A DNA stretch of 64,000 nucleotides. Source: Lachnospiraceae bacterium MD308. Lineage in GTDB: Bacteria; Bacillota; Clostridia; Lachnospirales; Lachnospiraceae. The DNA lies in assembly GCA_010206225.2 (NCBI GenBank), contig VIQU02000002.1, forward strand, positions 480 through 64,479, given 5' to 3'. The translations under genes and the position numbers were made by a program. The notes below the pieces were generated by a model, which saw only the letters and a program-made list of their open reading frames with translations, searched no databases and was not told where the DNA came from. This document shows, piece by piece, positions 18,490 through 26,956 of the stretch (position 1 is the stretch's first letter; each line of letters starts with the position of its first letter).

Positions 18490-18513
18490 CGGGTTCATCA
18501 GAAATCTTCATAG

Positions 18514-19101
18514 CTATACTCCTTCGATAAAAGTATCTAATACATGCGGAAGCAGTTTCTTACTGTATTCGGATAGAGAGAATCTGCCGTTGAACAATGC
18601 CCAGTCATAAAGAAGCGCCCGCTCATACATGGCATAAATGTCCATCAGCTCTTCGGCAGTGCTTGTGTTCTTGAACTCGCCCCGTTCTAAGCCATCTGTA
18701 ATAATCTCAGTAATCCATTTAAAATAAAAACGTTTCTTGTCGGACAAAGATTTTTTGTCCTTGGTTGTCAGTTGTGAGGAATAAAGATAAGCCAGAAGGC
18801 TTATATCAACACTTTGTTCGATCATGCAGAATAATTCCTGGTTCAGGAATAACAGTTTATCATGGCAGGACATGCTGTGGTCGATTGCGTTATAAAGCTC
18901 CTCGTATTTCTGGTCAAAAAGATAGGACAGACTGTTGAGCAGAGCTTCCTTGCCTTTGAAATAATGATAAAAAGTACCTTTTGAGGTTTTAGATGCTGCG
19001 ATGATGTCCTCAATGGTGGTGTGATCATAACCGTTTTTATAAAAGAGGTTCCAGGCGGCTTTCACGATGCGGCTTTTTGTAGATTGTCGTTTTCTTGGCA
19101 T
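18514..19101 (-). CDS. TetR/AcrR-family transcriptional regulator
   Basis: 195 residues. The N-terminal HTH reads RIVKAAWNLFYKNGYDHTTIEDI followed by SKGTFYHYFKGKEAL, which is diagnostic for TetR. The C-terminal ligand domain is not recognisable. It is on the same strand and downstream of the proline racemase gene, but separated by a terminator, so it is probably expressed independently. Confidence 0.9.
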   Translation of the reverse strand: MPRKRQSTKSRIVKAAWNLFYKNGYDHTTIEDIIAASKTSKGTFYHYFKGKEALLNSLSYLFDQKYEELYNAIDHSMSCHDKLLFLNQELFCMIEQSVDISLLAYLYSSQLTTKDKKSLSDKKRFYFKWITEIITDGLERGEFKNTSTAEELMDIYAMYERALLYDWALFNGRFSLSEYSKKLLPHVLDTFIEGV

Positions 19102-19130
19102 CGGTTGTCACCATTCCTTTCCGGGTTTAT

Positions 19131-19164
19131 AAAAAGAGAAGCGGATTATGGCCAACCCGCTTCT
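19131..19164 (-). terminator. Terminator downstream of proline racemase
   Basis: On the minus strand AGAAGCGG-N12-CCGCTTCT is followed by CTTTTT. The stem arms are 19157-19164 and 19137-19144, with the T tract at 19131-19135. Confidence 0.8.
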
Positions 19165-19201
19165 GCTGTTTGCTGTAAGAATGATCAGGTTCCGGGTATG
19201 A

Positions 19202-20236
19202 TTAACCTACCTGAAAACCATATTTCAATGGGTCTGTTGGATCGATCAAATAGGTAGCAACACCTGTCAAGTAGCAGCTTCCTGTGATCATTGGGATAAC
19301 TGCGTTAAAGTCTGCAACCTTGGTCGTCTCTTTGATAACACCTTTGAACAGGCTGCCCATAAAGCTCTCATAGATGAACTCTTCGCCTACGCCGATCTCT
19401 CCCCAGTGATGAAGCGTAGCAAGCTTAGCGCTTGTTCCGGTTCCGCAAGGTGAACGGTCGGCCATATGCTCGCCGAAGATAACGACATTTCTCATATTGG
19501 CCTTATCCGGATTCGGAGTAGGTCCGTAGAACTCAACAAGGTCAACGCTTGTGATGTCGAGCTCCGGATGCTGAACCGGAATCTCCTTATTGATGATCTC
19601 TAACATCTTCATACCAAGATCGGTATAAGCAGGAACTGTCTTAGCGTTGATCTCCCCGATATCAAGCTTGGTTGTGTCAACCAGTGCAAAGAAGCTTCCG
19701 CCAAAGGAAATGGTGAACTCGATTTCCTTTCCGTCAACCGTAACCTTCTGGTTCTCTTTGTAAACGAAAGAGGGAACATTGGTCAGAGTAACATTCTCAA
19801 CCTTGCCGTCCTTAACCACAGCCTTTGTGCGGATGATTCCTGCAGGCGCCTCAAGAACAACTTCGTTCTCACCCTCATGTGACTCTACAAGCCCTGCTTC
19901 GATAGCAACCGTAACGGCGCCGATCGTACAGTGACCGCACATATTCAGGTATCCGCCTGTGTCCATGAACATAACGCCGAACTGCGCCTCTGGGTTAACC
20001 GGCTCGCAGAGGAACGCTCCGAACATATCGTGATGTCCTCTTGGCTCAAACATCAGAGCTGTACGAACATGATCGTAATTCTCCTCCATCCATTTTTTCT
20101 TTTCAATCATAGTATTGCCTTCCGGCTCCGGGAATCCGCCGATAACGATACGGCAGAACTCACCTACGGTGTGAGAGTCCACTACCTGAAGAGCGCCCTC
20201 AAACCGGTCGAAGTTGACTTTCGCTTCTAACTTCAT
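19202..20236 (-). CDS. prdF: Proline racemase
   Basis: The start is set at the ATG 20234-20236 (MKLEAKVNFDRFEG), 9 bases after AAAGGAGG; the tracked TTG is two codons earlier. That gives 344 residues. Both catalytic cysteines are present: MCGHCTIGAVT (first thiol) and DRSPCGTGTSAKL (second). They interconvert L- and D-proline. The family also contains hydroxyproline epimerases, but the adjacent tRNA-Sec and proline reductase operon support PrdF. It is transcribed away from prdC. Confidence 0.92.
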   Translation of the reverse strand: MKLEAKVNFDRFEGALQVVDSHTVGEFCRIVIGGFPEPEGNTMIEKKKWMEENYDHVRTALMFEPRGHHDMFGAFLCEPVNPEAQFGVMFMDTGGYLNMCGHCTIGAVTVAIEAGLVESHEGENEVVLEAPAGIIRTKAVVKDGKVENVTLTNVPSFVYKENQKVTVDGKEIEFTISFGGSFFALVDTTKLDIGEINAKTVPAYTDLGMKMLEIINKEIPVQHPELDITSVDLVEFYGPTPNPDKANMRNVVIFGEHMADRSPCGTGTSAKLATLHHWGEIGVGEEFIYESFMGSLFKGVIKETTKVADFNAVIPMITGSCYLTGVATYLIDPTDPLKYGFQVG

Positions 20237-20481
20237 AATCAAGTACCTCCTTTAAACATACTCATAGAAAAAAACTATAAGTTATATAAAAACACAGTGG
20301 AATGAAAATTCCGACAGTGCCTTTTTTGTATGAACTTTCTGCTATAACAAATGACAGTTATGACAGAAAAATAACAAATAGACTGCATTCTAGTACGCAG
20401 TTCAATCCTTTGACATTATTATGTAGGAAAAACCTTGAAAAGTCAATGCTTTTTTGATATTATAAAAATAAATAAAAACAG

Positions 20482-20510
20482 TTGAAATATGGGTTGGAAT
20501 GTGATATGGT
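20482..20510 (+). promoter_or_regulatory. Promoter of tRNA-Sec
   Basis: TTGAAA (20482-20487), 17-base spacer, TATGGT (20505-20510), about 25 bases before the tRNA 5' end. The rest of the 20237-20480 gap holds the divergent racemase promoter region and nothing else that I recognise. Confidence 0.5.
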
Positions 20511-20534
20511 TATCTCGATTGGACAAGTTGATAT

Positions 20535-20632
20535 GGGGGTAGATGGGTGACTGGTGTGCCTCCTGGTCTTCAAAACCAGTGTGGGGCGTTAAGAGCGTCC
20601 CGGGTGGGTTCGATTCCCACATGCCCTCGCCA
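20535..20632 (+). tRNA. selC: tRNA-Sec (anticodon TCA)
   Basis: About 98 nt with encoded CCA. The anticodon arm is ctggt-cttcaaa-accag, with TCA at 20570-20572. The acceptor GGGGGTA pairs with TGCCCTC. There is a long variable arm (around gggcgttaagagcgtccc) and a T-arm gtggg-ttcgatt-cccac. The extra length is characteristic of tRNA-Sec. It sits between prdF and the proline reductase operon rather than next to selA/selB. Confidence 0.95.
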
Positions 20633-20879
20633 AAAAAGCATTTTTAGTCAGAATTTAACTGTTAAGAATTCAGCAGAATTGATTTATAGATTTTGTTAAT
20701 AAACAGATCTGAATAAGATACATAAATGAAAATACGATTTTGGGGAATATTAAAAGCGGTTGGGAAAACATGAAAACATATTACTTGTGAAAGCCATGCA
20801 CTGCATTTTACGCTGAGAGGTAATGAAACGGACGGGGTTCGTTTTTTACTTAAATAAATTATAAAAGGAGATGTTTAAC

Positions 20880-22286
20880 ATGGGAAATGTACAGATGTTA
20901 TTACGTCAGCATGTTGGGGCACCATGTGCGGCGATCGTTAAGGCCGGTGATGAAGTAAAAAAAGGTACTTTGATCGCAACGCCTACGGGGCTTGGCGCTA
21001 ACATTTTTTCCAGTGTGTACGGAAAGGTGACGGAGGTTTTGGAAGACCGGATCATCATTGAGCCGGCAGAAGAACAGCCAGACGAGTTCGTACCGATCGA
21101 TGTGCCTGAGGACGCAAGCAAGCTTGATATGGTAAAGGCGGCAGGCGTTGTCGGACTTGGGGGTGCAGGATTTCCGACAGGTATCAAGCTGAATATTAAT
21201 CTGGCAGAGACGCCGATGGGCGAGCTTGACCCGGAGATCAATCCGGAGCTTCCGGCTGATTTCAAGTTAGACTGTGAGAAGGGTTACATCCTTATCAACG
21301 CAGCGGAGTGTGAGCCGGGACTTGAGCATAACATCAGGCAGATTGAAGAGCAGTGCGATAAAGTGATCCGCGGTGTTAAATACTGCATGGAGATTACGAA
21401 TGCTGACAAGGCGATCTTCGCTATCAAGAAAAAGAACCAGAAGGCGATCAAGACTTTGCAGAAAGCGCTTGAGAATGAGCCTGCAATCTCTATGCACCTT
21501 CTTCCGGATATATATCCGATGGGAGAAGAGCGTGCGGTAGTAAGAGAATGTCTGGGAGTGAATCTCACGACGATGCAGCTTCCTTCAGCGGCAAAGTCCG
21601 TTGTAGTGAATCTTGAGACGGCGGCTAAGGTTGCCGAGGCGATTGATGAGAAGAAACCATGTATTACAAAGAATCTGACGGTTCGCGGCAAGCTCAACGG
21701 TGGAAATGGCGCACACGTATTCATGGATGTTCCTGTTGGAACAAGTGTTGGGGAATTGATCGAAAGAGCCGGCGGAATTGATGGAAAATACGGTGAGATC
21801 GTTATGGGCGGAGCATTTACTGGAAAGTCTACGGATTTTGACGCGCCGATCACGAAGACGACAGGCGGAATTCTTGTTACGGTTGAGTTCCCGGATCTTC
21901 ATGGAGCGAATGTGGGACTTCTTGTCTGTGCCTGCGGCGGTAATGAAGACCGTATGCGCGAGATCTGCGAGAAGATGAACGGAAAGGTTGTATCTGTGGC
22001 AAGATGTAAGCAGGCGATCGAGAACAAGCCTGGAGCACCGCTTAAGTGCTTAAGACCTGGCAACTGTCCGGGACAGGTTAAGAATAACATGCAGTTCAAG
22101 AAAGATAAGTGCGAATACATCATTATCGGTAACTGTTCAGACTGCTCCAATACAGTTATGGCATCCGGACCGAAGATGGGGCTTAAGGTATTCCACCAGA
22201 CTGACCATGTGATGAGATCCGTTGGCCATGCTCTGTATAGAACGCTTAAGGTGTCTAAACAGGTAAGTCAGGATGTTGATTTTTAA
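20880..22286 (+). CDS. prdC: Proline reductase-associated electron transfer protein PrdC
   Basis: The start is set at the ATG 20880 (MGNVQMLLRQHVGAPC), 9 bases after AAAAGGAG, giving 468 residues. It is RnfC-like: an N-terminal barrel (KAGDEVKKGTLIATP), then VVGLGGAGFPTGIKL and NAAECEPGLEHN for flavin/NADH binding, and a SLBB-like domain (VPVGTSVGELIERAGG). The C-terminus is Cys-rich: CACGGNEDRM, CLRPGNCPG, CSDCSN. It passes electrons to proline reductase. No in-frame TGA occurs, so this copy is a Cys form throughout. The 20633-20879 leader has no obvious -24/-12 element. Confidence 0.93.
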   Translation: MGNVQMLLRQHVGAPCAAIVKAGDEVKKGTLIATPTGLGANIFSSVYGKVTEVLEDRIIIEPAEEQPDEFVPIDVPEDASKLDMVKAAGVVGLGGAGFPTGIKLNINLAETPMGELDPEINPELPADFKLDCEKGYILINAAECEPGLEHNIRQIEEQCDKVIRGVKYCMEITNADKAIFAIKKKNQKAIKTLQKALENEPAISMHLLPDIYPMGEERAVVRECLGVNLTTMQLPSAAKSVVVNLETAAKVAEAIDEKKPCITKNLTVRGKLNGGNGAHVFMDVPVGTSVGELIERAGGIDGKYGEIVMGGAFTGKSTDFDAPITKTTGGILVTVEFPDLHGANVGLLVCACGGNEDRMREICEKMNGKVVSVARCKQAIENKPGAPLKCLRPGNCPGQVKNNMQFKKDKCEYIIIGNCSDCSNTVMASGPKMGLKVFHQTDHVMRSVGHALYRTLKVSKQVSQDVDF

Positions 22287-22321
22287 CGCAAATGCTAGAA
22301 AGGTATTACTATTGTTTTCGG

Positions 22322-22404
22322 CAATGGAGAAAGACCCCCGATTCTTTCCTCCATTCCATAAGGCGAGAGGTTTCTTATGTGCCGGAGACAATTGTATATA
22401 TAAT
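22322..22404 (+). promoter_or_regulatory. prdC-prdA intergenic hairpin and possible internal promoter
   Basis: aatggag-aaaga with tcttt-cctccatt (about 22323-22355) folds into a hairpin. It is followed by a TATAAT-like box at 22399-22404 with only a poor -35. This 174-base gap could attenuate prdC readthrough and give prdA its own start site. In C. difficile prdR lies here; no regulator gene is present in this window. Confidence 0.4.
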
Positions 22405-22460
22405 AATTTTTGCAGTCTATAAGGGCTGTTTAAGAAATCCAAACAAGGAGGGAAAACAAT

Positions 22461-24317
22461 ATGTCTATCACAGCTGAAACAGCGAAAGCACATGCTCATG
22501 ATCCTGCGGTTTTATGTTGTAGAGCCGAGGCTGGCATTACAATCGAGCCTGCGAATCTGGAAGATCCGTCAATTTTTGACGATTTGGTAGATTCAGGATT
22601 ATTAAACCTTGACGGTTGCCTGACCATCGAGGAAGTATTAGGAGCAAAACTTACAAAAACCTGTGATTCTCTTGCTCCGCTTACGGCAGATGTTCTTGAC
22701 GGAGTAAAGGCTCCGAGCGTAAGCGCTCCGGCAGTTGAAGAAGAGGTTGCACAGGAGGCGCCGGATCAAGCAGCACCAACAGCGGCAGTACCGGTTGCAG
22801 CAGGCGGCATGCTCAAGATCCACATCGGAGAGGGTAAGGATATTGACCTTCAGATTCCGGTTGGAGCACTTGGCGGCGGCGCAGCAGTAGCAGAAGTTCC
22901 GGCAGCGGCAGTTGCAGCAGCAGACGCAGCGGCACCGGCAGCAGCAGTCGGAGAAGAGAGAATCGTAGGAACTCTTACAAGAAAGCACTTCAACATCACA
23001 GAAGTTAAGAGAGGGCCTGAGACAAAGATCGAGGGAACTGTGCTTACTATCCGTGAGGGAATCGAAGCAGATGTTATCGCAGATCAGGAATTAGTTAAAG
23101 ATTTTAAACTTGAGATCATTACTCCTGAGTTATATCACACATATTCTGAGACCGTTATGGACGTACAGCCAATCGCTACGAAAGAGGGCGACAGTGAGCT
23201 TGGAAGCGGCGTGACAAGAGTGCTTGACGGCGTTGTTATGATGCTGACAGGCGTTGACGAGGGCGGAGTTCAGATCGGTGAGTTCGGTTCTTCCGAAGGA
23301 TACCTTGACGAGAACATTATGTGGGGCCGTCCGGGATGTCCGGATAAAGGCGAGATCTTCATCAAAGGTAACATTGTTATTCAGGAGAAGACAAACATGG
23401 AGCGCCGCGGACCTATGGCTGCTCATACAGCATTTGATATCATCACGCAGGAAATTCGTGAGGTTATGAAGAAGCTTGACGAGAGCCTTGTAGTTGATAC
23501 GCAGGAGCTGAAATCTATCCGCCGTCCGGGTAAGAAGAAAGTTGTAATCGTTAAAGAGATCATGGGACAGGGAGCTATGCATGATAACTTCATCCTTCCT
23601 GTAGAGCCGGTTGGTATCCTTGGCGCAAGAGCAAACGTAGACTTAGGAAACGTTCCTGTATGCGTATCTCCGCTTGAGGTTCTGGACGGATGTATCCATG
23701 CTTTAACATGTATCGGACCTGCATCGAAAGAGATGTCCAGACATTACTGGAGAGAGCCGCTTGTTCTTGAGGCTCTTCACGATGAAGAAGTTGACCTTTG
23801 CGGTGTTATATTCGTTGGATCTCCTCAGATTAACGCTGAGAAATTCTATGTATCCCGCCGTGTAGGACACACAGTAGAGATGCTGGATGCTGACGGCGCA
23901 TTCGTTACGACAGAAGGATTTGGAAACAACCATATCGACTTTGCAAGCCATATCGAGCAGATTGGTATGAGAGGCGTTCCGACAGTAGGTATGTCTTACT
24001 GTGCAGTACAGGGAGCTCTCGTTGTTGGTAATAAGTACATGCAGTACATGGTTGATAACAATAAGTCTGAAGCAGGTATCGAGAATGAGATTCTTGGTAA
24101 CAATACACTTTGCCCAGAGGACGCTGTCCGTGCACTTGCTATGCTGAAAGCGGCTATGGCCGGAGAAGACGTTAAGGCTGCTGAGAAGAAGTGGAATCCA
24201 AACGTTAAGTCTACAAACGTAGAGTTAATTGAGGGCGCATATGGCACAAAGATCGATCTCGTTGGAAATGAGCAGGAGCTCCCAATGAGCGAGAAGCGTA
24301 GATTAAAATACAGCTAA
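22461..24317 (+). CDS. prdA: D-proline reductase proprotein PrdA
   Basis: 618 residues, start after AAGGAGGGAAAACAAT. It begins MSITAETAKAHAHDPAVLCC. An Ala-rich linker (about residues 90-170) separates a small N-terminal region from the core. The core contains EFGSSEGYLDENI, ERRGPMAAHTAFD and RRPGKKKVVIVKEIMGQGAMHDN. In this family the proprotein self-cleaves before a Cys that becomes the pyruvoyl cofactor; here that is Cys417 in HALTCIGPASKE. The C-terminal chain holds GFGNNHIDFASHIEQIGMRG. It works with PrdB to reduce D-proline to 5-aminovalerate. Confidence 0.96.
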   Translation: MSITAETAKAHAHDPAVLCCRAEAGITIEPANLEDPSIFDDLVDSGLLNLDGCLTIEEVLGAKLTKTCDSLAPLTADVLDGVKAPSVSAPAVEEEVAQEAPDQAAPTAAVPVAAGGMLKIHIGEGKDIDLQIPVGALGGGAAVAEVPAAAVAAADAAAPAAAVGEERIVGTLTRKHFNITEVKRGPETKIEGTVLTIREGIEADVIADQELVKDFKLEIITPELYHTYSETVMDVQPIATKEGDSELGSGVTRVLDGVVMMLTGVDEGGVQIGEFGSSEGYLDENIMWGRPGCPDKGEIFIKGNIVIQEKTNMERRGPMAAHTAFDIITQEIREVMKKLDESLVVDTQELKSIRRPGKKKVVIVKEIMGQGAMHDNFILPVEPVGILGARANVDLGNVPVCVSPLEVLDGCIHALTCIGPASKEMSRHYWREPLVLEALHDEEVDLCGVIFVGSPQINAEKFYVSRRVGHTVEMLDADGAFVTTEGFGNNHIDFASHIEQIGMRGVPTVGMSYCAVQGALVVGNKYMQYMVDNNKSEAGIENEILGNNTLCPEDAVRALAMLKAAMAGEDVKAAEKKWNPNVKSTNVELIEGAYGTKIDLVGNEQELPMSEKRRLKYS

Positions 24318-24334
24318 GCCAAAGGTGTTTCTGG

Positions 24335-24631
24335 ATGAATAATGAACGTTTGAATTACGGCGACAGGATCATTTATATGGAGGGTGTTGTAGTAGATGTC
24401 GACGACTGCAGTATCAGCGTTGACCTGAAAGGACGCCTTGGGTTTTTCAAAGCTCCCAAGAGAATGTTTATCTGTGACACTGAACCGAAAGTGGGGCAGG
24501 AATTTGGATGGAACATGAGCTTTCCGGAGCAGCTTGGACCGGAGATAAATGAACACTACGTCAGCAACATTGAAAAAGAAAGACGCAAACAACAAGAAAT
24601 GAGTAAACGTTTGGATAATAAGGAGGTCTAA
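24335..24631 (+). CDS. CBO2463/CBO2479-type small protein of the proline reductase operon
   Basis: 98 residues (MNNERLNYGDRIIYMEGVVVDVDDC). It is mostly beta in the first half with an acidic, charged tail (NIEKERRKQQEMSKR). It lies 17 bases after prdA and 2 bases before prdB, so it is clearly in the operon. Small proteins of this type recur between prdA and prdB. Function is unknown; an assembly or maturation role is only inference. Confidence 0.75.
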   Translation: MNNERLNYGDRIIYMEGVVVDVDDCSISVDLKGRLGFFKAPKRMFICDTEPKVGQEFGWNMSFPEQLGPEINEHYVSNIEKERRKQQEMSKRLDNKEV

Positions 24632-24633
24632 AA

Positions 24634-25359
24634 ATGAGTTTAACGGTTGTTAAAGGTTTACAATCAGAAATATTCGTTCCTATTACTCCGCCGTCTGTAT
24701 GGACTCCTGTAACAAAAGAGCTTAAGGATATGTCTATTGCTCTTGCGACAGCAGCAGGTGTTCACAAGAAAGATCAGGAAAGATTTAATCTTGCCGGTGA
24801 TTTCACATGGAGAAAGATAGAGAACACAACTCCGTCAGATGATCTGATGGTATCCCACGGCGGATATGATAACAGTGATGTTAACAAAGACATCAACTGC
24901 ATGTTCCCGATTGACAGAATCCACGAGTTAGCTAAAGAAGGCTTTATCAGAGCTTGCGCTCCGGTACATGCCGGATTCATGGGCGGCGGCGGAAATCAGG
25001 AGAAGTTCAAAGGCGAGACTGGTCCGGCTATCGCTCAGATGTTCAAAGAAGAGGATGTTGACGCAGTTGTCCTCACCGCTGGCTGAGGTACCTGCCACCG
25101 CTCTGCAGTATTGGTGCAGAGAGCGATTGAAGAAGCTGGAATTCCTACAATTATTATTGCAGCTCTTCCACCGGTTGTTCGTCAGACCGGTACTCCTCGT
25201 GCAGTTGCTCCGTTGGTGCCTATGGGTGCTAATGCAGGTGGACCGCACAATGTTGAACAGCAGACACAGATCGTTAAGGCGACTCTTGAGCAGCTGGTAG
25301 AGATCCAGACGCCTGGAAAGATTGTTCCGCTGCCATTCGAGTATGTAGCTAAGATTTGA
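24634..25359 (+). CDS. prdB: D-proline reductase selenoprotein subunit PrdB
   Basis: The track splits this at an in-frame TGA (25084-25086). Read through, it is 241 residues with Sec151 in DAVVLTAG-U-GTCHRSAVLVQRA, giving a U-x-x-C redox motif (Cys154), the proline reductase active site. The N-terminal half begins MSLTVVKGLQSEIFVPITPP. The Sec attacks D-proline while the PrdA pyruvoyl group binds it. The start ATG follows AAGGAGGTCTAAAA. Confidence 0.97.
25101..25121 (+). promoter_or_regulatory. Bacterial SECIS hairpin of prdB
   Basis: CTCTGCA (25101-25107), loop gtattgg, TGCAGAG (25115-25121), beginning 14 bases after the UGA. Flanking CG/CG can extend the stem with a bulge. Position and loop fit SelB recognition. 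Confidence 0.75.
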
Positions 25360-25370
25360 TTTTGATTATA

Positions 25371-25521
25371 GTTCACGCGTCACCGGTCAGCTCAGGTTTC
25401 ACGCTTGCATGAGAAACTGAGTTGGCTGGCTGACGAAGGGAGCGTCGGTTCATGAGCAAAGATAGCTGTGACGCAGCGATGAGGCACCGTAGGTGTGTTT
25501 TGTGAAGGGCGCGGTGTGAAC
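25371..25521 (+). repeat. Large folded intercistronic element between prdB and prdD
   Basis: GTTCAC (25371) and GTGAAC (25516-25521) close a roughly 150-base structure. Inside, the 25379-25434 part forms a long imperfect hairpin: gtca/tgac ends, ctcag/ctgag, and gtttc/gaaac around a cttgcat loop. The stretch 25450-25510 (cgcagcgatgaggcaccgta) is non-coding in all frames over any useful length. It resembles intergenic repeats seen in related genomes, by memory only. Confidence 0.5.
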
Positions 25522-25535
25522 GGATTAAAGTTTCG

Positions 25536-25564
25536 GAGCAGATGTTTTTCATCTGCTCTTTTTT
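25536..25564 (+). terminator. Intrinsic terminator inside the prd operon
   Basis: GAGCAGATG-ttttt-CATCTGCTC is followed by TTTTTT: a perfect 9-bp stem with a T tract. It ends only a few bases before the GGAGG of prdD. It should cut transcription after prdB and let only a fraction through to prdDE. Confidence 0.85.
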
Positions 25565-25585
25565 AAAACGGAGGTGAAAATAAAA

Positions 25586-26353
25586 TTGGCAGATGAGGTA
25601 AAGGATTTAAGAAGGCTGGTTATCAAGGCGTTCCATATGAATGAGGTAGAGTGGGGCGACCATAATGATATCACGACGGACGGCCATATGACAGTGAGCA
25701 AGGAGATGATTGACGAGCTTGTGGCGGCAGAGGAGCATATTGAGAAGATTGATATCCAGATTATCAAGCCGGGCGATCATGACCGCTGGACAAACACGAT
25801 GATGGATATTGTGCCTATATCCACAAAGGTGCTCGGAAAACTGGGAGAGGGGATTACGCATACGATTACAGGTGTGTATGTCATCCTTACGGGTGTGGAT
25901 GTGAATGGCAAACAGTGCCATGAATTCGGCTCGTCAGAGGGAAACTTAAAGGAGCAGTTATATCTGAACCGGGCAGGTACGCCGGGGGATGATGATTATA
26001 TTATTTCCTTTGATGTGACTCTTGCGGCAGGCATGGGTCAGGAGCGTCCGGGGCCGACTGCAGCCCACCGGGCATGTGATAAGTTCATTCAGAGCTATCG
26101 TGACAAATTAAAGAAATTCAAAGGTGAAAAATGTACAGAACGTCATGAGTATCACGACATCGTAAGGCCGGGAAAGAAGAAAGTGCTGATCATCAAACAG
26201 GTTGCCGGGCAGGGAGCCATGTATGACACGCACTTGTTTGCGAAAGAACCTTCTGGCGTGGAAGGTGGAAAATCAATTATTGACATGGGTAATATGCCAA
26301 TCATCGTATCTCCAAATGAGTACCGAGACGGCATTATCCGTTCTATGCAGTAG
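25586..26353 (+). CDS. prdD: PrdD, paralogue of the PrdA N-terminal chain
   Basis: The start is most likely TTG 25586 (MADEVKDLRRLV), 9-11 bases after GGAGGTG; the tracked GTG at 25574 lies inside that ribosome binding site. That gives 255 residues. It aligns with the PrdA core: EFGSSEGNLKEQLYLNRAG, QERPGPTAAHRACDK, RPGKKKVLIIKQVAGQGAMYD. It ends at MGNMPIIVSPNEYRDGIIRSMQ, just where PrdA would be cleaved. It lacks the catalytic Cys. It is a proline reductase complex component whose exact role is not settled. Confidence 0.88.
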   Translation: MADEVKDLRRLVIKAFHMNEVEWGDHNDITTDGHMTVSKEMIDELVAAEEHIEKIDIQIIKPGDHDRWTNTMMDIVPISTKVLGKLGEGITHTITGVYVILTGVDVNGKQCHEFGSSEGNLKEQLYLNRAGTPGDDDYIISFDVTLAAGMGQERPGPTAAHRACDKFIQSYRDKLKKFKGEKCTERHEYHDIVRPGKKKVLIIKQVAGQGAMYDTHLFAKEPSGVEGGKSIIDMGNMPIIVSPNEYRDGIIRSMQ

Positions 26354-26366
26354 GAGGTGAAAGAAT

Positions 26367-26843
26367 ATGGGAATTGGTCCTTCAACAAAGGAAACATCGC
26401 TGCATCATTTCAGGGATCCTCTTTTGGAGGTTGTGGCGGAAGACACTGACCTTGACCTGATGGGAGTTATGCTTGTAGGCTCTCCGGATGGAAATGAAGA
26501 TAAGATGCTTGTTGGAACAAGAGCAGCTGTGTGGGCAGAATGTATGCGTGCAGACGGCGTGATTCTTTCCTGCGACGGCTGGGGGAACAGCCATGTGGAC
26601 TATACGAACACGATTGAGCAGATTGGCATAAGAGGCATACCGGTTACGGGAATCACATTTAACGGTACAGTTGCACAGTTTGTAGTTGTCAATGATTATC
26701 TGGATGCGATTGTTGATATCAACAAGAGCGAGAGTGGGGAAGAGACGGACGTAGTCGGGGAAAACAATATGGACCGCATTGATTGTCTGAAAGCAAAAGC
26801 ATTGCTTAAGCTTAAGATGAGAAAAAAAGATCAAATGGGATAA
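26367..26843 (+). CDS. prdE: PrdE, paralogue of the PrdA C-terminal chain
   Basis: 158 residues, start after GGAGGTGAAAGAAT. It opens MGIGPSTKETSLHHFRDPLLE, matching the PrdA chain that follows its cleavage site (IGPASKEMSRHYWREPLV). It continues with VGSPDGNEDKMLVGTRAAV and DGWGNSHVDYTNTIEQIGIRG. The Cys that would give the pyruvoyl group is absent, so it should be catalytically inert and perhaps structural. It is the last gene of the prd operon; no clear terminator follows within 100 bases. Confidence 0.88.
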   Translation: MGIGPSTKETSLHHFRDPLLEVVAEDTDLDLMGVMLVGSPDGNEDKMLVGTRAAVWAECMRADGVILSCDGWGNSHVDYTNTIEQIGIRGIPVTGITFNGTVAQFVVVNDYLDAIVDINKSESGEETDVVGENNMDRIDCLKAKALLKLKMRKKDQMG

Positions 26844-26926
26844 AGTGTTCAAAGACGTCGAGAAAAATCGTTAAATATTTGTTAAAGTGCATAAAGATTT
26901 ACTTTTGCTCAATAAAGTATTGACGT

Positions 26927-26949
26927 GAAAAACAAGAAATGGTATATTA
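26927..26949 (+). promoter_or_regulatory. Promoter of a non-coding transcript
   Basis: TTGACG, 17-base spacer (tgaaaaacaagaaatgg) and TATATT, ending around 26948. There is no ORF of note downstream on this strand, only a structured region and a terminator. Confidence 0.65.
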
Positions 26950-26956
26950 ATAACGC

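Noticed and set aside
20880-22286. PrdC as a selenoprotein
   Set aside because: The frame has no in-frame TGA; candidate redox positions such as CACGG are ordinary Cys codons.
22638-24247. Long minus-strand ORFs inside prdA
   Set aside because: Shadows caused by Ala/Val-rich codon use of prdA; Cys/Arg/Asn-rich products without start signals.
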